Assembly (NCBI GenBank): GCA_948976265.1
Contig: CARFUA010000012.1
Span: forward strand, 26,852 to 46,613
DNA length: 19,762 nucleotides
Direction: 5' to 3'
DNA from: an uncultured Clostridia bacterium
GTDB taxonomy: Bacteria; Bacillota; Clostridia; TANB77; CAG-508
In this document: piece by piece, positions 13,608-19,762 of the stretch
How positions within the stretch are numbered: position 1 is the stretch's first letter
Layout of the letters: each line of letters opens with the position of its first letter
Made by a program: the position numbers and the translations under genes
The notes under the pieces: model-generated
Told to the model about the DNA's origin: nothing
Seen by the model: the letters and a program-made list of their open reading frames with translations, nothing else
Database searches by the model: none

Positions 13608-15944
13608 ATGCATTCGAAAACCTTAGAAAAACTAGAATTTCATAAAATTTGCGAAATCGTTGCTAATTTTGCGATTACTTACCTTGGAAAAAATTGGGCT
13701 AGAGAAATTACACCCATGACATCCAAAAAAGATATTACCAAATCACTTGCTCAAACAAGCGAAGCTTTAACACTTTTGTATCGTCTTGGTACAGTACCAA
13801 TTTCTGAAATTGCAGATATTACAGTTTCTTTAAAACAATTGGAAAATAGTCAATCTCTCAACCCAAAACAACTGCTTGATTTATCACATATTTTGGAAAT
13901 TTCGCAAAATCTGAAAAATTATTTGGATGCAAAAATTATTGCACTTTCTGATATTCCTAATTTGAACCCTTTATTCCAAAATTTGTATTCTAATCCTGGA
14001 ATTGTGAAAGCCATTCATACAGCCATTATTGACGAAAATACAATGGAGGATAATGCCTCGCCAGAACTCAAAAATATTCGTGATAACCTTCGCAAAAAGG
14101 AGCAGGAAATTCATAGCAAATTAAATTCGCTTTTGCACTCAAAATATGTGCAAGAACCAATTGTAACCATTCGAAATCAGCGTTTTGTTATTCCTGTAAA
14201 AAGTGAATATCGTCAAGAAGTAAAAGGATTTGTACACGATGTTTCAACCAGTGGTTCGAGTCTTTTTATTGAGCCAATTGCGATTTTTGAAATGAATAAT
14301 GAGATGAATCATTTGCATAATTTAGAGAATATCGAAATCGAAAAAATTTTAATGAAACTGTCGAGTCTCTTTTTTGAGCATTTGGACGATTTGTCTAATA
14401 CAATAAATTTGATTGGTTTGTTAGATTTTATTTTTGCAAAAGCTAAATTTTCAAAAGAATTTGAATGCACAGAACCAGCCATTCATGACGAAAAATGGAT
14501 TTGTTTAAAGGATTGTTATCATCCGCTTATTCCACGTGAAAACGCTGTGAAAAATACGATTGAATTAGGAAAAGACTTCACAAGTTTGATTATTACAGGT
14601 CCAAATACAGGCGGAAAAACTGTTGTATTAAAAACAGTTGGTTTGCTTGTTTTAATGGGAATGAGTGGACTTCCTATCCCTGCTAAAAAAGGAAGTAGCA
14701 TTTTTGTTTTTGACGATATTTTTGCAGATATTGGTGATGAACAAAGTATTAGCGATTCTTTGAGTACGTTTTCTTCGCATATGACAAATATTGCTTTGCT
14801 TTTAAAAAAAGCAACCAATAACAGTCTTGTTTTAGTCGATGAATTAGGTTCTGGAACCGACCCAATTGAAGGTTCGAGCTTGGCAATTAGTATTTTGGAA
14901 CATTTGAATCAATCGAATATTTTGACAATCGCTACAACACATTATTCTGAAATTAAAAATTTTGCCTTAGTTACAAAGGGATTTGAAAATGCTAGTGTAG
15001 CTTTTGATTTGGATACTTTGTCGCCTACTTATCAATTGTTAATTGGCGTACCTGGCCGAAGTAATGCTTTTGTGATTAGTAAAAATTTAGGCATTCCTGT
15101 GCATATTATTGAACGTGCAAAAACATTTATTAATCAGGATACAACAAATGTTGAACAACTTTTGAATCAGATTTACGAGGATCGACGTATCTTAGAAGAA
15201 AAGAAATTGAAAATTGAAACGAATTTGGCTGAAATTGAAACCATTAAAAAATCTTATGAAGAAAAATATGAGCGTATCACCTCCAATGAACATGAAATTT
15301 TGGAAAATGCAAAAATAAAGGCTCGTGATATTTTACTTTCTGCAAAAGAAGATGCTAATGAAATTATCAAAGAAATGGAAAGTAGTTCGAATCGTAAAAA
15401 ATCAAATGATTTAAGAAATCAACTGAATCAAAAAATTGACAATTTATCTTGCCAAGAAAAAGTAGAAACAAAAACTACTGCACTTACTAAAAATGATATT
15501 AAAATCGGCTTGCCAGTTGAAATTTTATCTTTGCATCAAATTGGAACTATTCTTTCGGAAGTAACAAAAAATGATACTGTACAAGTCCAAATTGGTTCTC
15601 TTAAAACGTATGTAAAAATTTCGGATTTGGCTTTTACGAAAAATGCACCAAAAAAGCAAACGCTTTCTTCTTCAAAACGCGAATTTAAGGTAGCAAAAAT
15701 TTCTCCAGAGCTAAATGTAATCGGGCAAAATGTAGAAGATGCTTGTTTTATGGTAGATAAATATTTGGATAATTGCGCTTTGAATGGATTAGCAAATGTA
15801 CGCATTGTGCATGGAAAAGGAACTGGAATATTAAAAAAAGGAATCCAACAGTTTTTAAAAAATCACCCTCACGTGAAAAGTTTCCGTTTGGGAACTTTTG
15901 GTGAAGGTGAAGATGGTGTTACGGTTGTGGAACTGAAAGAATAA
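13608..15944 (+). CDS. mutS2: MutS2 family ATPase/endonuclease (Smr domain)
   Basis: MutS2 binds branched DNA and, in Bacillus, collided ribosomes; it is not a mismatch-repair protein. It has 778 residues, the normal length. An N-terminal core and clamp (1-300) include KYVQEPIVTIRNQRFVIPVK. The ATPase has Walker A GPNTGGKT (331-338), STFSSHM (387-393), Walker B LVLVDELGSGTDP (407-419) and TTHYSEIK (443-450). A long charged coiled coil runs at about 515-620, and the C-terminal Smr domain at about 705-778 contains VRIVHGKGTG. In place of the Smr LDLRG motif it has LNVIGQN, a variant I associate with clostridial MutS2, so nuclease activity is uncertain. The ATG at 13608 follows AAAGGA. None of its roughly 20 arginine codons is CGG. 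Its stop is one base from the end of the convergent prepilin-like gene. Confidence 0.96.
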   Translation: MHSKTLEKLEFHKICEIVANFAITYLGKNWAREITPMTSKKDITKSLAQTSEALTLLYRLGTVPISEIADITVSLKQLENSQSLNPKQLLDLSHILEISQNLKNYLDAKIIALSDIPNLNPLFQNLYSNPGIVKAIHTAIIDENTMEDNASPELKNIRDNLRKKEQEIHSKLNSLLHSKYVQEPIVTIRNQRFVIPVKSEYRQEVKGFVHDVSTSGSSLFIEPIAIFEMNNEMNHLHNLENIEIEKILMKLSSLFFEHLDDLSNTINLIGLLDFIFAKAKFSKEFECTEPAIHDEKWICLKDCYHPLIPRENAVKNTIELGKDFTSLIITGPNTGGKTVVLKTVGLLVLMGMSGLPIPAKKGSSIFVFDDIFADIGDEQSISDSLSTFSSHMTNIALLLKKATNNSLVLVDELGSGTDPIEGSSLAISILEHLNQSNILTIATTHYSEIKNFALVTKGFENASVAFDLDTLSPTYQLLIGVPGRSNAFVISKNLGIPVHIIERAKTFINQDTTNVEQLLNQIYEDRRILEEKKLKIETNLAEIETIKKSYEEKYERITSNEHEILENAKIKARDILLSAKEDANEIIKEMESSSNRKKSNDLRNQLNQKIDNLSCQEKVETKTTALTKNDIKIGLPVEILSLHQIGTILSEVTKNDTVQVQIGSLKTYVKISDLAFTKNAPKKQTLSSSKREFKVAKISPELNVIGQNVEDACFMVDKYLDNCALNGLANVRIVHGKGTGILKKGIQQFLKNHPHVKSFRLGTFGEGEDGVTVVELKE

Positions 15945-15945
15945 T

Positions 15946-16398
15946 TTATTGATATAAACTTAAATCAACTTGTTGATAATTCATTGGAATTGTATAATAT
16001 TTTTCTTCTTCAATTACTTTACCACTGGCTGAATAAATCGTGTGACTTTGTTCATCAATGTAGTAGTTTGTTTGTCGTAGAGATAAGTTATTTAATTCCG
16101 TTAAATCGATTTTATAGAGAGTTCCACTATTGTTGGGATTGTAATTGGCATTTCCTTCGGCATAATCTGGAATTAATGCTGTAATTTGAATAGATTCGCT
16201 TTGTATCGGTAGTTCTTGATTTTCTAAATAGTACAAAGCGATTTTTTCGTCTAGCAATTCAATATCCGAACACATCATATAATACGCATTTAGTTGATAG
16301 GTTGCAATGGAATTGTAGCTTATGGTACCAGCAATTAATCCCATTACAATGATGGTTACAACAAGTATCATTAAGGTAATCCCTTTTTGGTCCTTCAT
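15946..16398 (-). CDS. Prepilin-like protein, second copy
   Basis: Protein of 150 residues starting with a short basic leader MKDQKG, a probable cleavage after Gly6, and a hydrophobic helix ITLMILVVTIIVMGLIAG. The remaining domain is Asn/Tyr/Gln-rich and probably extracellular (LIPDYAEGNANYNPNN, NYYIDEQSHTIYSASG). It has the same layout as the protein at 5507-6001 but little similarity beyond the N-terminus. The mature +5 Glu of classical pilins is Ile here. I chose the ATG at 16398, eight bases after GGGGG; the ATG at 16404 is only two bases from it and would add two residues. It is monocistronic with its own promoter, and no pilus machinery is nearby. Function unknown. Confidence 0.78.
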   Translation of the reverse strand: MKDQKGITLMILVVTIIVMGLIAGTISYNSIATYQLNAYYMMCSDIELLDEKIALYYLENQELPIQSESIQITALIPDYAEGNANYNPNNSGTLYKIDLTELNNLSLRQTNYYIDEQSHTIYSASGKVIEEEKYYTIPMNYQQVDLSLYQ

Positions 16399-16488
16399 TC
16401 GCATTTCCCCCTTTTATTATAAATGGTGTTTTCTTCTGTTTTAAGTTTTGCTTTTGGTAAAAATCTGATTTTTCCTGCTTGTGATTTG

Positions 16489-16517
16489 ATTATAACATAT
16501 TGTTTGAAACAAGTAAA
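16489..16517 (-). promoter_or_regulatory. Promoter of the second prepilin-like gene
   Basis: Minus strand TTTACT (16512-16517), 17-base spacer, TATAAT (16489-16494) with an upstream TG (extended -10). It lies directly after the hisS stop; no clear hisS terminator is visible, so read-through is possible. Confidence 0.6.
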
Positions 16518-16520
16518 TAT

Positions 16521-17834
16521 TTATTTTAAGCTCGCTAAAATGTCTTCAAATTTTACCTTTTCCTGCGACTTTTCTTTCATATTTTTCAGCATCACACAAT
16601 TTTCATTCATCTCATTTTCTCCGATAATGCAAACATAGGAAATATTTAATTTGTCAGCATATTTTAACTTAGATTTCATATCTTTGTAAAAGTTTGAATA
16701 AATTTCTGTATTGATTTTATTTTCACGTAATTTTTTAGCAAGCTTTAAAGCAAATCCGCTGACCTCTTCGTCCATCGGAACAACAAGGACTTTGGCAATG
16801 GAATTCATTGTCGTTTTGATTAATCCCATTTCTTTTAGTTGTGCATATAATCTTGAAAGTCCAATGGAAATTCCGACGCCTTGAAAGCTTCGCTCGGTAT
16901 AATATTCTGTTAAATTATCATATCTTCCACCAGAACAAACACTTCCTAAATTTCGATATTCGTCAAAAAACGTTTCATAAACGGTTCCCGTATAATAGTC
17001 CAACCCTCTTGCAATTTTCAAATCAAGACGAAAATAATCTTCTGGAATTTCAAATTGTTTCACATAGCTGGCAACTTTTTCTATTTCGGATAATCCTTCT
17101 AGAAAAACTTCATTTTGAACTTCCATTTCTTTTAATTTTGCTATCATTTCATCTGTGCTTCCTGTGATTAAAATAAAATCACAAATTTGGTTGATTTTTT
17201 CAGAAGCAACACCAATTTTATCTAATTCTTGACGCATTGCCTCTTCCCCCATTTTGTCTATTTTGTCAATGATTCTTAGAATCTCTACTTTTTGATTGGA
17301 AATATCTAATGCTTCAAAAAATCCATTTAAAATTTTTCGATTATTGATACAAATCGTAAATTTTGCTAAATCCAATGACTTGAATGTTTCATAAATCACA
17401 TTCACCATTTCTGCATCATTCATAATATCTAATTTATCTGAAATGACATCCACATCGCATTGATAAAACTCTCTGAATCTACATTTTTGTGGCCTCTCGC
17501 CTCGATACACCTTTCCAATTTGATATCTTCGAAATGGAAACGCCAATTCGTTTTGATTCATCGATACATATTTTGCAAATGGAACCGTTAAATCAAATCG
17601 CAATGACAAATCATTATCGCCTTTCTGAAAACGATAAATTTGCTTCTCAGTTTCTCCTCCTGCTTTAGCAAGCAAAATTTCAGATAATTCAATAATTGGT
17701 GTATCCAATGGTAAAAATCCAAAACTTTCATACGCTTTCCTAATTTTATCAACCATTTGATTAAAAATAATTTGGTCATTTGGCAACAATTCCAAAACAC
17801 CTGAAATTGTTCTTGGTTTTACTTTATTACTCAT
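16521..17834 (-). CDS. hisS: Histidyl-tRNA synthetase
   Basis: Class II synthetase that charges tRNA-His with histidine in the cytoplasm. It has 437 residues, typical length. Motif 1 lies near residues 40-60. Motif 2 is FRRYQIGKVYRGERPQKCRF (101-120) continuing to REFYQCDVD. The histidine-specific motif is ARGLDYYTGTVYE (275-287), motif 3 is GVGISIGLSRL (319-329), and a C-terminal anticodon-binding domain covers about 340-437 (AKVLVVPMDEE, VCIIGENE). The start is the ATG at 17834. GGAGG lies eight bases upstream inside the preceding gene, and the coding regions overlap by eight bases; an upstream GTG is too close to the ribosome binding site. Usually hisS is followed by aspS, but here an unrelated gene follows. 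There are no CGG codons. Confidence 0.97.
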   Translation of the reverse strand: MSNKVKPRTISGVLELLPNDQIIFNQMVDKIRKAYESFGFLPLDTPIIELSEILLAKAGGETEKQIYRFQKGDNDLSLRFDLTVPFAKYVSMNQNELAFPFRRYQIGKVYRGERPQKCRFREFYQCDVDVISDKLDIMNDAEMVNVIYETFKSLDLAKFTICINNRKILNGFFEALDISNQKVEILRIIDKIDKMGEEAMRQELDKIGVASEKINQICDFILITGSTDEMIAKLKEMEVQNEVFLEGLSEIEKVASYVKQFEIPEDYFRLDLKIARGLDYYTGTVYETFFDEYRNLGSVCSGGRYDNLTEYYTERSFQGVGISIGLSRLYAQLKEMGLIKTTMNSIAKVLVVPMDEEVSGFALKLAKKLRENKINTEIYSNFYKDMKSKLKYADKLNISYVCIIGENEMNENCVMLKNMKEKSQEKVKFEDILASLK

Positions 17835-18705
17835 ACTCACTTCCTCCTTTTTCTCTTGGTTTCTGCTCTGATTTCTCGTCTATTTTAACTTGTTTTTTCC
17901 CTTCCATCTTTAACATTTGCATCATATTTTTACATTCTTCCCTTGTTAAAAGACCTTCTTTTAATAGTGAATATTTTAAAAACATAAATTTTTCAAACAA
18001 TTCTATCTTTGTTTCCTTTAACAAATCATACACCATTTTATTTTTTGCTTTTGCTGTGATATTCTTCTTTTTAACAACATCATATTCATCCATTTTTGCT
18101 AAACATAATTTTATAATGGCTAATTTTGAACTTTCTTCTTTTAAAGTATATGCCATTTCAATAATGTCTACTTCACTCACATATCCAAATCTTACTAACG
18201 TTCTTAATAATTGCTCACTAATTGTTTTTATTTTTTTATTCTCAATCTTTTTTGCTTTTTTCTCTTCTGGCGTTTCTTTAATTGTTCTTAATAACTCAGC
18301 TGTTTCTTGTGCTGTCAAATGTTCTAGATTTCCAGTGGTTACCTCTAATCTTTTATCCACATCATCAATTGCGTGAAGAGCAACTGCTATCTTGCCTTTT
18401 TCTACTAATTTTTCTTTTTTTCCTTCTATTACATTTTCTACACTTGTATCTTCTAAATCTTTCAGTGAATCTTTTAATTTATTTTGCTCCATAATTTCCT
18501 CTAAATTACTTTGAACTACTTCTTCCTTTCCTTCTGGCGTTTGCATCGTTGTCAAAACTTTGTGAATATTAACACCAGAATTATCCTGTTCTGCTGAAAG
18601 TTCACTTACTACTAATTCATCATCTTTTGTTTTGAGTAATAATTTTTCTTTGTGTTTTGCTTTTATCATTCTTATTAAATTTTTTATTTTATTTACAATT
18701 CCCAT
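17827..18705 (-). CDS. Charged, helical protein of unknown function, coupled to hisS
   Basis: Protein of 292 residues that I do not recognise. It has no signal peptide or membrane segment and is rich in Lys and Glu. The first 120 residues look low in structure (KAKHKEKLLLKTKDDELVVS, VENVIEGKKEKLVEKGK). Residues about 150-270 look like a helical-repeat domain (TISEQLLRTLVRFGYVSEVD, SKLAIIKLCLAKMDEYD, FEKFMFLKYSLLKEGLLTRE), ending in a charged tail (KKQVKIDEKSEQKPREKG). The start ATG has AAAAGGAGA. It lies 12 bases after the PadR-amidase gene and overlaps hisS by eight bases, with the hisS ribosome binding site within it, so translation of hisS is probably coupled to it. No function is proposed. 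Confidence 0.8.
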   Translation of the reverse strand: MGIVNKIKNLIRMIKAKHKEKLLLKTKDDELVVSELSAEQDNSGVNIHKVLTTMQTPEGKEEVVQSNLEEIMEQNKLKDSLKDLEDTSVENVIEGKKEKLVEKGKIAVALHAIDDVDKRLEVTTGNLEHLTAQETAELLRTIKETPEEKKAKKIENKKIKTISEQLLRTLVRFGYVSEVDIIEMAYTLKEESSKLAIIKLCLAKMDEYDVVKKKNITAKAKNKMVYDLLKETKIELFEKFMFLKYSLLKEGLLTREECKNMMQMLKMEGKKQVKIDEKSEQKPREKGGSEYE

Positions 18706-18717
18706 ACTTTCTCCTTT

Positions 18718-19762
18718 TTATAAATTTTCCACCATTGCTTCCGAAATTGCTGTTACATACTGTTCCATTTGAGTTTTTATTATTTCTAAATCATTTTTGA
18801 TATATCCCATTTCAATTTGATAACATTCGATTCCTTGATTAGAACGATAATATGCATTAGCTGAATAACTAGAATTTCGCCCGTCAGCATAAGCATTTGT
18901 TGCAATTCCACCAACTTCACGAATTGTATATAAATAAGGCGTATCCAAAGTAATAGGATATGGCTCATATCCTTTTTTATGAGCAGTGTTAGTATATTCA
19001 TTAATCACATTTTGCGTAAAATTTCGTACATAAACACCTTCTCCTTTTTTGAAAGCATTATTGTTGGAATATTCAATGTCTGTATAAGCTACAATTTTAT
19101 TTGCTATATTCTGTGCCAAATCTAGTTTGGATTTACAAGGCGAATAAATTTCTAATCCTTTCAAACCAGCATTTCCGCTATTGATATGAAACGATAACAT
19201 AATTTTAGCTTGCGATTTACAAGCAATTGAAATTCTGCCATTTTCATCATACATGTTGGTTGCTGTATAAGTATCTGTATTCGTATCATCTCTTGTTAAT
19301 TTTACTTTAAATCCTTGGTTTTCTAATTTTTGTTTCAATAATTTAGCGTATTCTAACGTGATATTAGCTTCTGTATCTGTTCCCGATTTTTCTCCAATAT
19401 CTTTTCCACCATGACCACCATCAATTACAATATCATAAACCTCTGTTGGTTTTTCAGCCTTTGAAATTGCTAATTCTAAATAGGCATAGTCTTGATTATT
19501 GTAGTTCTCTGATTTGAAATTAATGTCAACTTTATGATTTACATTTTCCTTTGTAATCGTATAATATTTCCTTACCTTTCCATTTACCTGATTTTCATAG
19601 ACATTCAACCATCCTTTTATTTCCATAGAGTGGAGTAACGGATATAAAGTTCCTGCCTTCAAATGAAAGACGTGGTTGGATCTTTTCTCAAGGGTTTCAA
19701 TCATTTCATAACCATACATATCCTTTTCTGAAAGAAGCTTTAAAAGAAGCATGGATGTGCTA
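18718..19762 (-). CDS. PadR-type winged-helix domain fused to N-acetylmuramoyl-L-alanine amidase (5' end outside window)
   Basis: One open frame of 347 visible codons joins two normally separate proteins. Numbered from the Met at 19752, residues 1-69 are a PadR-family DNA-binding domain (LLSEKDMYGYEMIETL, KAGTLYPLLHSME, wing GKVRKYYTITK). Residues about 104-344 are a complete zinc Amidase_3 domain: His114 (IDGGHGGKD), Glu128, His189 (LSFHIN) and Glu314 (IEMGYIKND). The frame stays open past 19752, and PadR proteins usually have about ten more residues before LLLKLL, so the true start is outside. The PadR dimerisation helix and the amidase's export signal are both missing, so the fused protein would stay in the cytoplasm away from peptidoglycan. 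It may be a natural fusion by deletion or an assembly chimera. It heads the operon with the 292-residue gene and hisS. Confidence 0.85.
   Translation of the reverse strand, partial: STSMLLLKLLSEKDMYGYEMIETLEKRSNHVFHLKAGTLYPLLHSMEIKGWLNVYENQVNGKVRKYYTITKENVNHKVDINFKSENYNNQDYAYLELAISKAEKPTEVYDIVIDGGHGGKDIGEKSGTDTEANITLEYAKLLKQKLENQGFKVKLTRDDTNTDTYTATNMYDENGRISIACKSQAKIMLSFHINSGNAGLKGLEIYSPCKSKLDLAQNIANKIVAYTDIEYSNNNAFKKGEGVYVRNFTQNVINEYTNTAHKKGYEPYPITLDTPYLYTIREVGGIATNAYADGRNSSYSANAYYRSNQGIECYQIEMGYIKNDLEIIKTQMEQYVTAISEAMVENL

Noticed and set aside
1..19762. CRISPR array, insertion sequence, integrase or prophage genes
   Set aside because: I saw no regularly spaced direct repeats, no transposase or recombinase motifs, and no phage structural genes.

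Overview
The window is AT-rich DNA with AGA-dominated arginine codons, strong GGAGG-type ribosome binding sites and TTGACA/TATAAT promoters with 17-base spacers. Together with the gene content (clostridial-type MutS2, a DUF445 protein, pyrimidine-nucleoside phosphorylases, short KG(I/V)TL prepilin-like proteins) this points to a low-GC member of Bacillota, most likely an anaerobic clostridium-like bacterium. The lineage is an inference; no rRNA is present.

Layout. 1-6001 is a leftward operon: prepilin-like protein, RNase HII (rnhB), two tandem pyrimidine/thymidine phosphorylase genes, M18 aminopeptidase and an MscS channel cut by the window edge. It diverges from a rightward HtrA-type serine protease gene (6183-7484) across a dyad-symmetric promoter region. 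Then come a rightward membrane-anchored alpha/beta hydrolase (7782-8645), a leftward acidic unknown gene and tRNA-Cys(GCA). A leftward operon follows, with an HI0933-type flavoprotein, a YigZ/IMPACT protein and a DUF445 membrane protein (12447 down to 9609). Two small unknown genes diverge from a mirrored promoter pair (12553-12921 and 13130-13504). mutS2 runs rightward (13608-15944) and meets a second prepilin-like gene end to end. The right end is a leftward operon: a PadR-domain/amidase fusion, an unknown 292-residue protein and hisS.

Main observation. Three otherwise intact genes (both phosphorylase copies and the flavoprotein) are each broken by one extra base. In all three, the in-frame codon at the break is CGG, and skipping its C gives GGN (glycine), the residue expected there, and restores the full-length protein. 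By my hand count of about 5,470 codons in 16 genes, CGG occurs in frame nowhere else. It is used as an ordinary codon only in three small accessory genes (8 times in about 530 codons). This suggests CGG may be an unassigned or starved codon at which ribosomes shift +1 by skipping C. Indel errors or ordinary pseudogenes remain possible, and the three accessory genes are evidence against a strict rule.

Other notable points are a PadR-amidase chimera without an export signal, a second phosphorylase lacking a substrate-binding lysine, mirrored divergent promoters at two places, and a consensus promoter with no gene downstream.
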